The notes beneath the pieces are model-generated. The model did not search any database, had not been told where the DNA came from, and saw nothing but the letters and a program-made list of their open reading frames with translations. A program made the translations under genes and the position numbers. Source: Chromatiaceae bacterium (GTDB lineage: Bacteria; Pseudomonadota; Gammaproteobacteria; Chromatiales; Chromatiaceae). Taken from it: a stretch of DNA of 64,000 nucleotides. Shown here one piece after another: positions 1 to 7,883 of this stretch. The stretch covers positions 434,001 through 498,000 of the forward strand of contig JACKMP010000001.1 of assembly GCA_024235315.1 (NCBI GenBank). Direction: 5' to 3'. The stretch's first letter is position 1. Every line of letters starts with the position of its first letter.

Positions 1-1067
1 CCGTTGACGCCGGATTCCTTCAGTGTTGCTGCCGAGATCGCGCGTGCAGCCGGAAGCGCCGTCGACAACACGCGGCCAAGGCGCGCATCGGCACGCTGGG
101 CCTCGCAGACCCTGACCAGCGCACCAATATCCCGTCCGCTATCGAATGCACGCCACATCTGGGCGAGATCGAACAAGGCGTGGATGTCCATGTGCTCGAC
201 GCGCTCACAAAGTGCCCGCGCCGCTGCCGCACGCCTGAGCAGCAGCGAGGTCACCCGGTCGGCGCGCAATCGTTCACCCAGCGCCTCGGCGGCCGCGGCC
301 GTGTCGACGCAACTCAACAGGGTGGCGGCAAGACACTGGGCGGCGTCGGTCGTCTGCGCGGCGGCACGTTTGAGCGCGGCAATCGGCGCACTGTCGACGC
401 CGGTGCCGTGCCCGCGAGACGGCCCCATCGCGTCGGCCAGCGGCTTGATCAGCTCCTGCAGCGCACCACAGGAATGCAGGACCTCGAAGAACCGCCATGG
501 CCGCGCGGTCTGCATCGCCTTGTTCATTTCACGCCACAACCGTTCGCGTGTGAGGTGCGCCATGTCGCCGCGTTGTACCATCGCGCACAGCAGACGGTGT
601 GTGGCGTGCGCGACATGGAAACCATGATCGCCCAACTTCGCGGCAAAACGGGCAATCCGCAACAGGCGCAGTGGATCTTCGACGAACGCCGGTGACACAT
701 GACGCAACAGCCGGGCATCGAGATCCGCACGCCCACCGAACGGGTCGACAATATGGCCATCCTCGTCCTGCGCCATCGCGTTGATCGTCAGATCGCGCCG
801 GCGCAGGTCCTCCTCCAGGGTGACGTCCGCCCCGGCGTCGATGCGAAACCCGCGGTACCCCTCGCCGCTCTTGCTCTCACGCCTGGCCAGCGCATACTCT
901 TCGCCGGTTTTTGGGTGTCTGAATACCGGAAAATCCCGATCCACCGCATGGAATCCACGTTCCAGCATGGCAGCGGTATCGGCACCAACCACCACATAGT
1001 CGCGTTCGACCACCGGTATGCCAAGCAATCCATCGCGCACCGCGCCACCAACCAGGTAGGTCTTCAT
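1..1067 (-). CDS. cca: Multifunctional CCA protein (tRNA nucleotidyltransferase), C-terminus cut by window edge
   Basis: Adds or repairs the CCA end of tRNAs in the cytoplasm. Reading from ATG at 1067, the product opens with the class II nucleotidyltransferase signature: MKTYLVGGAVRD, then RDYVVVG and DRDFPVF. A TINAMA motif and FVEDPLRLLRIARFAAK (tRNA-binding/active-site region) follow. About 355 codons lie in the window with no stop. Family members with the HD domain are about 410 aa, so only the C-terminal end is missing. The next gene, an ABC exporter on the same strand, ends 32 bp upstream. Family assignment is very secure; presence of a complete HD domain cannot be confirmed here. Confidence 0.93.
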   Translation of the reverse strand, partial: MKTYLVGGAVRDGLLGIPVVERDYVVVGADTAAMLERGFHAVDRDFPVFRHPKTGEEYALARRESKSGEGYRGFRIDAGADVTLEEDLRRRDLTINAMAQDEDGHIVDPFGGRADLDARLLRHVSPAFVEDPLRLLRIARFAAKLGDHGFHVAHATHRLLCAMVQRGDMAHLTRERLWREMNKAMQTARPWRFFEVLHSCGALQELIKPLADAMGPSRGHGTGVDSAPIAALKRAAAQTTDAAQCLAATLLSCVDTAAAAEALGERLRADRVTSLLLRRAAAARALCERVEHMDIHALFDLAQMWRAFDSGRDIGALVRVCEAQRADARLGRVLSTALPAARAISAATLKESGVN

Positions 1068-1099
1068 CCGTCAGTCCACACTGCCTGCACGGCCCGCAT

Positions 1100-2935
1100 T
1101 CAGGCTAGCTGCGGCGCAGCGGGCGCCGTGTCCTGCTGCTCACGCTGCTTGCGCTGCAGCTCCCACATCTCACGATAGTTGCCCCCGGCTGCCAGCAATT
1201 GTGCATGGGTACCCTGCTCGACCACACGGCCGTCCGCCATCACCAGGATCTGATCCGCATCGACAACGGTGGACAGACGGTGCGCGATGACCAGCGTCGT
1301 ATGGCGTGCGGCGACCTCTGCCAACGTCTCCTGGATGGCCTGCTCGGTGCGGCTGTCCAGCGACGAGGTCGCTTCGTCGAAAATCAGGATCCGCGGCCCC
1401 TTGAGGATCGCCCGTGCGATGGCCACGCGCTGCTTCTCACCGCCCGACAGCTTCAGTCCGCGTTCGCCGACCACGGTGTCCCATGCATCCGGCAGGCCCT
1501 CGATAAAGTCGTGGATGTGGGCCATCGCGGCCGCGCGTTCGACTTCGGCATGCGTCGCATCGGGGCGGCCGTAGGCGATGTTGTAGTAGATGGACTGATT
1601 GAACAGCACGGTGTCCTGCGGGACTATCCCGATCGCCGCGCGCAGACTGTCCTGGCTGACCTCACGGATATCCTGCCCGTCAATCGAAATGACACCAGCA
1701 TCGACGTCGTAGAAACGGTAGATCAGGCGTGCCAGCGTCGACTTGCCGGCACCGCTGTGACCGACCACGGCAACCTTGTGGCCAGCCGGTACCTCGAGCT
1801 GCAGTTCGTGCAGAATGGTACGCTCAGGCTGGTAACCGAAGGTGACCGAATCGAAACGGATATACCCACCGGTCACCTGCAGTTCGGCAGCATCGGTGCT
1901 GTCCTCGATCTCGGGCTGACGCTCGAGCAACTTGAACACCAGGTCCATATCGGCCAACGAGTACTTGATCTGACGGTACACGATGCCGAGAAAGCCGAGG
2001 GGGATGAACAGTTGCAGCAGGAAGGCGTTGAGCAGCACCAGGTCGCCGATGCTGATCTCGCCGGCCACCACGCCGCGCATTGCCAGGTACATCACCAGGG
2101 TCACACCGAGCGCAATCACCGCACCCTGTCCGAAGTTGAGCAGCGACATCGAGGTCTGGCTTTTTACTGCCCAGTCCTCCCATTCCGCGAGGGTCGAGTC
2201 GTAACGGTCCAATTCCAGGCGTTCGTTGCCGAAATACTTGACCGTTTCGTAGTTGATCAGACTGTCGAAGGCCTGGGTGTTGGCCTCGGAATCGAGACGG
2301 TTCATGAAGTGGCGAAAGTCCATGCGCCACTCGGTGATGGCAAAGGTGACAAACACGTACACCACCACCGAGCCGAACATCGCGAAGGCAAACTCCAGTT
2401 CGTAGTCGCGCAGCAGGATGAATGCGACCAGGCTGAACTCGACGATGATAGGCAATACGCTGAATGCCATGTAGTTGAGAATCTGGCTGACCGATCGGGT
2501 GCCGCGCTCCAGGTCACGGCTGACCGCGCCAGTCTTGCGGTCGAGGTGAAAACGCAGCGACAGCCGGTGAAGATGCTCCAGCACCCGGGTCGACAGACGC
2601 CGCATGGCGCGATAACGCACCTTGGCAAACACCACGTCGCGCAGCTCGTTGAACAGCGAGGCGGCGAGCTTGAGCGCGCCATAGGCGACCAGCAGCGAAA
2701 GCGGCAGCACCGCGGCCAGCAGCAGCGGCTGGTCCTTGGCGCGCTCGAAATGCTCCACGATCTCCTTGAGCACCAGCGGCACGCCGACGTTGGCGACTTT
2801 CGACAGGATCAGGCACGAAAGGGCGAAAAGGGCACGTCCGCGGAACTCCCAGAGAAACGGCAGCATCCCCTTGAGGTTGTGCCAATCCCGGCGATCCTTG
2901 TGGACTTGCGGCGCCGCACCCCCAGCGTTCATCAT
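1100..2935 (-). CDS. ATM1/HMT1-family ABC exporter (fused permease-ATPase)
   Basis: Inner-membrane half-transporter with an N-terminal six-helix permease and a C-terminal ATPase. From the ATG at 2935 (611 aa), Walker A GHSGAGKST lies near residue 392, the signature LSGGE near 496 and Walker B FDEATS near 519. The NYETVKYFGNE stretch near residue 228 is typical of the ATM1/HMT1 branch, which exports glutathione-linked sulfur or metal species; the substrate here is inference. The frame stays open to 3010, but that start would overlap the divergent gene at 3005. The tandem ATGs at 2935 and 2932 leave about 70 bp for divergent promoters. No clear Shine-Dalgarno sequence is visible at either start. 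Confidence 0.88.
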   Translation of the reverse strand: MMNAGGAAPQVHKDRRDWHNLKGMLPFLWEFRGRALFALSCLILSKVANVGVPLVLKEIVEHFERAKDQPLLLAAVLPLSLLVAYGALKLAASLFNELRDVVFAKVRYRAMRRLSTRVLEHLHRLSLRFHLDRKTGAVSRDLERGTRSVSQILNYMAFSVLPIIVEFSLVAFILLRDYELEFAFAMFGSVVVYVFVTFAITEWRMDFRHFMNRLDSEANTQAFDSLINYETVKYFGNERLELDRYDSTLAEWEDWAVKSQTSMSLLNFGQGAVIALGVTLVMYLAMRGVVAGEISIGDLVLLNAFLLQLFIPLGFLGIVYRQIKYSLADMDLVFKLLERQPEIEDSTDAAELQVTGGYIRFDSVTFGYQPERTILHELQLEVPAGHKVAVVGHSGAGKSTLARLIYRFYDVDAGVISIDGQDIREVSQDSLRAAIGIVPQDTVLFNQSIYYNIAYGRPDATHAEVERAAAMAHIHDFIEGLPDAWDTVVGERGLKLSGGEKQRVAIARAILKGPRILIFDEATSSLDSRTEQAIQETLAEVAARHTTLVIAHRLSTVVDADQILVMADGRVVEQGTHAQLLAAGGNYREMWELQRKQREQQDTAPAAPQLA

Positions 2936-3004
2936 GATAGAATTCTCTGCAATTTCAGTCAGTTCCTGACCTGACAAAGCAGGCAGCTTACCAGAGTCGA
3001 CACG

Positions 3005-3367
3005 ATGCAAAAGCCTCCAATGAACGATCCTTTGAGCACCTGCAGCAATTCCGAGCCATTTGCCCTGCAGGTGATTGGCGACAGCATGGCGCCCGAGTTC
3101 CCGGACGCCTGCATCGTCGTGATCGAGCCGTCAGACTGGTGTCAGCACGGCATGTACGTGATGGCTCTGGTTGAGGGGGTACGGTGGTTCCGGCAGTACA
3201 TCAGGGACGACCTTGGTGAACGCCTGGTAGCGCTCAACGATATCTATCCCGAGATTGCACTGGATGGGTTGGATTGGAAGGTCGAGGGCATCATCATGCA
3301 GCGTACGCTGCGCCGCGCGCAAACCGCTTCCGGCCGACGCGAGGTCAAACACTACAAGTACGGTTAG
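3005..3367 (+). CDS. Single-domain S24 (LexA/UmuD-like) protein lacking the catalytic Lys
   Basis: A 120-aa protein consisting almost only of an S24 fold. The GDSM motif with the nucleophile Ser27 is present. Where LexA and UmuD carry the general-base Lys (TVKRL or TVKKL), this protein reads VRWFRQYI, placing Arg or a hydrophobic residue there. There is no N-terminal helix-turn-helix, so it is not a LexA repressor. It is divergent from the ABC exporter with about 70 bp between the chosen starts. ATG at 3020 is an alternative start. Function is unknown: a non-proteolytic S24 relative or a peptidase with altered chemistry are both possible. Confidence 0.75.
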   Translation: MQKPPMNDPLSTCSNSEPFALQVIGDSMAPEFPDACIVVIEPSDWCQHGMYVMALVEGVRWFRQYIRDDLGERLVALNDIYPEIALDGLDWKVEGIIMQRTLRRAQTASGRREVKHYKYG

Positions 3368-3408
3368 CGACGCCGGTCGTGATGGCGCATTGAGCTCGCA
3401 GGATCAGC

Positions 3409-4545
3409 CTACACGGCCCGACCGACACCATCGATTGACTTCGATTCAATGGCTCTCTGGTATGCCGGCTCGAGTTGATTGAGGCACTTCACCACCTCGT
3501 AACTCGCATGGTCCATTTCGGCCAACGCGGCCAGCTCCGCACCATCGTCACCATTCAGATGCGCGCGGATCGCCCGTACCCCGGCATCGTGTACTTTCTG
3601 GTGGGGGACTTCGAGTGCCCGGTAGGCCGCCTCCCGGTCGAGCAGTTCACCACCGAGACCCTCGTAATACCACTTGCCCAGGCGGCAGTGATGGTGGCTG
3701 ACGAAATCTTCGGGTGTCTTGTTCGACACACCGGCCACGACCTTGAATATCTCGAACTTGTACAACAGATGGTCCATCACCACCGTATCGATGAACTGGC
3801 TCGCAGTGACTTCGGATATCACGTTGACCATAGAGTCCGACAAACCGTTGACCTCATCGATGACCGACCTCACGCTGCTCACCGATTCGTCGATACCCGC
3901 CGCGACCTCGGACAGGCCAGAGAAACTCTGCTGTGCGGCCCGGGAGAAGCTGTTGATCTTCGTGACCAGATCGGAGATTTCCTTGGTCGCCTCTGCGGTT
4001 CGGCCCGCCAGGTTGCGGACTTCGTCGGCCACCACCGCGAATCCACGGCCATGTTCACCCGCCCGCGCCGCCTCGATGGCAGCATTCAGCGCCAGCAGGT
4101 TGGTCTGCTCCGAGACCGAGGCGATCAGGGACGTGAACTTGCCGATCTCCTTGATCGCCGAGTCGAGCTGGTCGATCTGGTTTTCGCTGTGCTGCGTGAT
4201 GCCATTGAGTTTGGCGCTACCTTCGGCAATGTGTGCGAGCATCACACCACTGCGCTGAAACAATTGCGCCGATTCAGCCAGGGTCTCGCTGTCACACTGC
4301 AGCTTCGTGGCCAACACCGCCTTCTTGTCGCGGATCGATGCAAGTGCATCGGCCTGACCGAGGTGCACCTGGGTGTGCCCGTTGTGCGCCAGTTCCTGCG
4401 CTGAAAGGCATTGCGACAGATGGTGGTCCTTCTCGGCCACTGACTGTTGCGCCTGCTCGGCCATCTGCTGTGCCTGCGCGAGCGACGCCTCCAGCTCGGC
4501 GATACGTTGCAGGTATCCACGCTCTTTCTTGAATCTGCCGAACAC
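3409..4545 (-). CDS. Soluble methyl-accepting chemotaxis protein with C-terminal CZB domain
   Basis: Cytoplasmic chemoreceptor of about 378 aa with no membrane segment. An N-terminal Gln/Ala-rich coiled coil is followed by the MCP signalling hairpin (SEQTNLLALNAAIEAARAGEHG then FAVVADEVRNLA). The C-terminal chemoreceptor zinc-binding domain shows DHLLYKF, HHHCRLGKWYYEG and PHQKVHDAG, supplying the conserved His and Cys ligands. I chose GTG at 4545 because GGAGG (4557-4553) lies 7 nt upstream; an in-frame ATG at 4602 has no such site. CZB proteins sense zinc or oxidants such as hypochlorous acid in known cases; the ligand here is inference. No che genes are adjacent. Confidence 0.88.
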   Translation of the reverse strand: MFGRFKKERGYLQRIAELEASLAQAQQMAEQAQQSVAEKDHHLSQCLSAQELAHNGHTQVHLGQADALASIRDKKAVLATKLQCDSETLAESAQLFQRSGVMLAHIAEGSAKLNGITQHSENQIDQLDSAIKEIGKFTSLIASVSEQTNLLALNAAIEAARAGEHGRGFAVVADEVRNLAGRTAEATKEISDLVTKINSFSRAAQQSFSGLSEVAAGIDESVSSVRSVIDEVNGLSDSMVNVISEVTASQFIDTVVMDHLLYKFEIFKVVAGVSNKTPEDFVSHHHCRLGKWYYEGLGGELLDREAAYRALEVPHQKVHDAGVRAIRAHLNGDDGAELAALAEMDHASYEVVKCLNQLEPAYQRAIESKSIDGVGRAV

Positions 4546-4804
4546 CACGTCGCCTCCGGACGAATCGCCTGAAGTTAAGCCTATCCCGGTTAGCGTGCGC
4601 ACCCGGAGAAAACTTTAATTATTGTTGGGTCTTTTTGCGGGGCGTCACCTCAATGCATGTCGGCAGCGCATCGAAAAACGCGTGAACCGTATATTGACCG
4701 ACCCCGCTCTGCGGCCTTCCATCGGCGGCAGGAATCAATGCATCTTCAAATAGCGCACCGGTTCGTGCGAGCATGTCCGCCTGGAATGGTTTACGGAGTA
4801 GCCC

Positions 4805-5338
4805 ATGCACTACCGACCACTTGGAATATTGGCCCTGATGCTGGTCGCGCACAGCGCCTTGGCAGACGTGACCATCACTGCACCGGATGGGCGAAAGATC
4901 GTCCTGCGCGACAACGGGACATGGGCGGTCGCACAGGACGGCGACGACGCCGAGGCACGCCGCTTTGCGCAGCTGACCCTGGAAAAGAAATTCGATCTCG
5001 AACGCGGTTGCCGTCTCGGGCTGCGGCTGCAAAACAATCTGTCTGCGCAGATTCGCAGCCTTGTCCTGCGATTTACCGCGTTCAAGGGCAGCGATATCCC
5101 GTTCGAGACGGTGAGCAGGGGCTATTCTTACATCAAGCCGACGGCATCACAGTACCAGGAGATCAATTTCCGCGGCATCACCTGCGACGAGATCACCTCG
5201 ATCCAGGTCCTGGCTGCGCGGAACTGCCACGTCGGCGACCTGACCAAGTACTCGGCTGATGCCCACCACTGCCTGAACCTGGTCGAGGTCGCTGTCAGCG
5301 ACATCCTGCCGATCGCCAAAGGCGTGAATTCCGACTGA
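4805..5338 (+). CDS. Secreted protein of unknown function
   Basis: A 177-aa protein with a clear Sec signal peptide (hydrophobic LGILALMLVAHSALA, cleavage near residue 21). The mature start reads VTITAPDGRKIVLRDNGTWAV, a short beta motif found at the start of many periplasmic proteins. Three Cys occur in the mature part near the C-terminal half, enough for a disulfide. It ends 9 bp before the convergent CbiX-like gene. I do not recognise the family and infer only periplasmic location. Confidence 0.7.
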   Translation: MHYRPLGILALMLVAHSALADVTITAPDGRKIVLRDNGTWAVAQDGDDAEARRFAQLTLEKKFDLERGCRLGLRLQNNLSAQIRSLVLRFTAFKGSDIPFETVSRGYSYIKPTASQYQEINFRGITCDEITSIQVLAARNCHVGDLTKYSADAHHCLNLVEVAVSDILPIAKGVNSD

Positions 5339-5347
5339 GCAATCGGC

Positions 5348-6175
5348 TCAGAGCAGCGCTCGCAGGCGCTGGTTCAGGATGTCCACCAGCAGCGGGTGCT
5401 CGCCAACCAGGCGCGAGATACCGACCCGCAGACCCGGGTTCTTCTGCATCGCATCGCGACAGATGGTCTCGATATCGCCGCCGGGCCCGGCATGGCGCCC
5501 GGGCGAGATGAACATCATTGCCAGGATCACCACTGCGTGCGGATCCTGCGCCGCGCAGCTGTCGAGCATGTCCGCAAGCAATTGGCCATTGAAATCGTAC
5601 TCCGCACCCTGGCGCCGCTCCATCACCGCCTGACCAAGCGCAATACCCTCCTCCAGGTAATCGCGCAGGCCCATGGTCACCTTGGCACGGACCGCCGTCA
5701 CCTCGGGTTGCGGCGAGCCGTGATCGACAACCACGACCCGTGTTGGGCGGGTGCCGAGCACAGCGCTGCATTGCGCCGCCTGCTCGGCGAGGATCCGTGC
5801 CAGCAGCGGCTCGCCCCGAGGCAGCGGCACCAGCGCCTCGGCCAGGCGCAATTCGAAGGGGCCGAACTCCTCAGCCAACAGCGCCGCCTGCTCGGGTATG
5901 AACGACGTCAGTGCACGACTGTTGCCGAATATCAGCGGCACCACGATGAACTTGCGTAATCCTGCGGTCAGTTGGTTGCGCAGGAAGACCGGTAGCACCT
6001 GCGCCGCAATCCCATCGAGTTGGTCCGGTGTGACCCTGTCGGCATGTTGCAGTGACACCGGGTGGACCGGGTGCCCGCATGCGGCGGCCAGACGTGCCGC
6101 GATGGCACGCAGACTCAACACAGAAGCGGCGCGGGTCGAACCGTTGTCGACCAACATTACCACCACATCAGACAT
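5348..6175 (-). CDS. CbiX/SirB-type chelatase-like protein with a degenerate first half
   Basis: About 275 aa with two CbiX-like repeats. The second half carries both expected metal-binding histidines: H152 in VVVVDHGS and H228 in FISPGRHAGPGGDI. In the first half the equivalents are replaced (VMLVDNGS with Asn11, and IFGNSRA). Such proteins insert Co, Ni or Fe into sirohydrochlorin-type tetrapyrroles; with one intact site, chelatase activity is plausible but the substrate is not determined. Start ATG 6175 is preceded by GGGAGAG; the frame extends to 6202 without a better start. No cobalamin or sirohaem genes are nearby. Confidence 0.75.
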   Translation of the reverse strand: MSDVVVMLVDNGSTRAASVLSLRAIAARLAAACGHPVHPVSLQHADRVTPDQLDGIAAQVLPVFLRNQLTAGLRKFIVVPLIFGNSRALTSFIPEQAALLAEEFGPFELRLAEALVPLPRGEPLLARILAEQAAQCSAVLGTRPTRVVVVDHGSPQPEVTAVRAKVTMGLRDYLEEGIALGQAVMERRQGAEYDFNGQLLADMLDSCAAQDPHAVVILAMMFISPGRHAGPGGDIETICRDAMQKNPGLRVGISRLVGEHPLLVDILNQRLRALL

Positions 6176-6357
6176 GGTCTCTCCCGGTTCCCGTGTATTC
6201 ATCCAGCTCTAGCCCATTGTCCGCCAGTGGCACAGAGTGAAATAACCCAAAATGGCAGTAGTATTTCCATACAGCCTGCGGCCCTGTGTGCCGCTGGCCG
6301 CAATCGGAGACACGGTACAATTCCGCGCAACCGACAACTGACCGCTTTGGAGTTGAC

Positions 6358-6966
6358 ATGTCAGACGAGGATATTTTCAAAAAGGCCGCAGCGCTGATCG
6401 ACGCGGCAAATGCCGAAGACCCCAACCACGAGACCGCCGATGGCAAGTCGGTGCCGAAAGAGCTGCTCTATTCGCAACGCATGACCGATATGCTGCAGCG
6501 CTACGCGCCACAAGCCGATGATGCGCAGCGTCTGGCGATCCGTGCGCAGCACATTCAACGCTGGAAATCCGCACGCAGCGACTTCCCGGAAGGCCGGCAG
6601 GGTTACCTGCAATGGCGCACCGGGCTGTACAAGTTCCACGCCGAGACTGCAGGTCGCCTGCTTGCCGAGGCCGGCTGTACAGATGACGTGGTTGAGCGGG
6701 TGCAACAGGCCGTAGGCAAGCGTGCGCTCAAGGTCAATAAGGACACGCAACTGCTCGAAGACGTCACCGACCTGGTATTTATCGAGCATTACATGCTGGC
6801 ATTTGCGCAAAAGCACCCTGAGTACGATGAAGCCAAATGGCTCGACATCGTGCGCAAGACCTGGAACAAGATGTCCGAGCAGGCACGGCAGTTTGCGCTG
6901 TCCGGTCAGATCCGGTTGCCCGAACCGCTGTTGCCACTGATTCAGAAAGCCGTATCCGGGAACTGA
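6358..6966 (+). CDS. DUF4202 family protein
   Basis: A 202-aa cytoplasmic protein without signal peptide or membrane segment. Sequence blocks such as IRAQHIQRWKSARSDFPEGR, YLQWRTGLYKFHAETAG and ALKVNKDTQLLEDVTDLVF match what I know of the DUF4202 family, whose biochemical role is undetermined. Conserved His and Asp residues in these blocks recall HD-type metal phosphohydrolases, but this is inference. Start ATG 6358 has TTGGAG seven nt upstream; the frame is open to 6286. It is divergent from the CbiX-like gene and convergent with the UbiA gene. Confidence 0.8.
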   Translation: MSDEDIFKKAAALIDAANAEDPNHETADGKSVPKELLYSQRMTDMLQRYAPQADDAQRLAIRAQHIQRWKSARSDFPEGRQGYLQWRTGLYKFHAETAGRLLAEAGCTDDVVERVQQAVGKRALKVNKDTQLLEDVTDLVFIEHYMLAFAQKHPEYDEAKWLDIVRKTWNKMSEQARQFALSGQIRLPEPLLPLIQKAVSGN

Positions 6967-6986
6967 GCGGGACTGCCTGCCTGTGT

Positions 6987-7883
6987 TCAAGGCGCCGTTG
7001 CCGAAGACACCGCCGCTGCCAGCAGGCCAAGCAGTATGAAAGTGCTGGCCGACAGCAGCAGACGCTTTGGATTCAGGATCGTCTTTCTCAGGCGGTAGCC
7101 AAGCAGCACGCCCAGCCCTGTCGGCAGGATACCGGCCGCCGGCGATGCCAGCAGCAGTGTGCCGCCGATAGCAAGCAGGAACAGCACGAACAGCCACCAG
7201 GCAACCGACAGCGTCCTGGTGGCGCCATAGCGCACCGCAAACGACAGCTTTCCCGCCCGCCGGTCGGTTTCGATCTGGGGTGGCTGATGGGACAACAGCA
7301 GGGCGACTGCCAATGCGGCGAAGGCGATCATCCCCGCCAACATGGCGGCCCCGGGCGGCTGTCCTGCCACCAGCCAAAGGCAGCCGAATACCCCCGGGCC
7401 ATAGCAGATACCGGTCACCCACTCGCCCAGGTGTGTGTAGGAAAGCGGCCTCGACCCGGCGTTGTACAGATAGCCCAGGCCCAACATCGGCGCCGCAATC
7501 GCGACAATCCACCACTGCCCCTGTTGCCACAGGACGCCGAGGCCGAGCAGGCCGCCGGCCAGTAGGCTGATGGCGCCATGCAGCACCGCGATTTGCGGTC
7601 GTTCATGGTGCACACGCACCCAGGAGTCGTGCTTTTCGACATCGGCGCCAAGGCGCCAGTCCGCTGCATCGTTGAACAGGTTGATCGCATGCTGCAGAAG
7701 CACCACCGCAACGGTGGCCAGTACCAGTCCGCTTGCATGCACGACCGGCCCGCCCGCCAACAACGGCACACCGAGTCCCGGCAGAATCGACACCAGGTAG
7801 ACCGGTGGATTCAGCGCATCGCGCCAGCCGGTTGGGACGGTAGCGCCCACCGGCCGATGCCCATTCACGCCGGTTCCAGGCAC
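6987..7883 (-). CDS. UbiA-superfamily prenyltransferase (MenA-like)
   Basis: Integral membrane prenyltransferase of up to 298 aa with about eight or nine hydrophobic helices. The first Asp-rich motif is NLFNDAADWRLGAD and the second is QIETDRRAGK, as expected for Mg-pyrophosphate binding. It would attach an isoprenoid chain to an aromatic acceptor; MenA-like is the closest guess and the acceptor is unproven. The frame opens at GTG 7883, overlapping the end of pepN by 19 bp; GTG 7868 is another possible start. A second MenA-like gene lies at 45542-46480. Confidence 0.82.
   Translation of the reverse strand: MPGTGVNGHRPVGATVPTGWRDALNPPVYLVSILPGLGVPLLAGGPVVHASGLVLATVAVVLLQHAINLFNDAADWRLGADVEKHDSWVRVHHERPQIAVLHGAISLLAGGLLGLGVLWQQGQWWIVAIAAPMLGLGYLYNAGSRPLSYTHLGEWVTGICYGPGVFGCLWLVAGQPPGAAMLAGMIAFAALAVALLLSHQPPQIETDRRAGKLSFAVRYGATRTLSVAWWLFVLFLLAIGGTLLLASPAAGILPTGLGVLLGYRLRKTILNPKRLLLSASTFILLGLLAAAVSSATAP

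Noticed and set aside
1199..2974. Long plus-strand open frame (591 aa) opposite the ABC exporter
   Set aside because: It is the antisense shadow of the transporter gene; it is rich in His, Gln and Arg, has no domain, and the minus strand shows clear ABC motifs.
3005..3367. LexA repressor
   Set aside because: No DNA-binding domain and no catalytic Lys.
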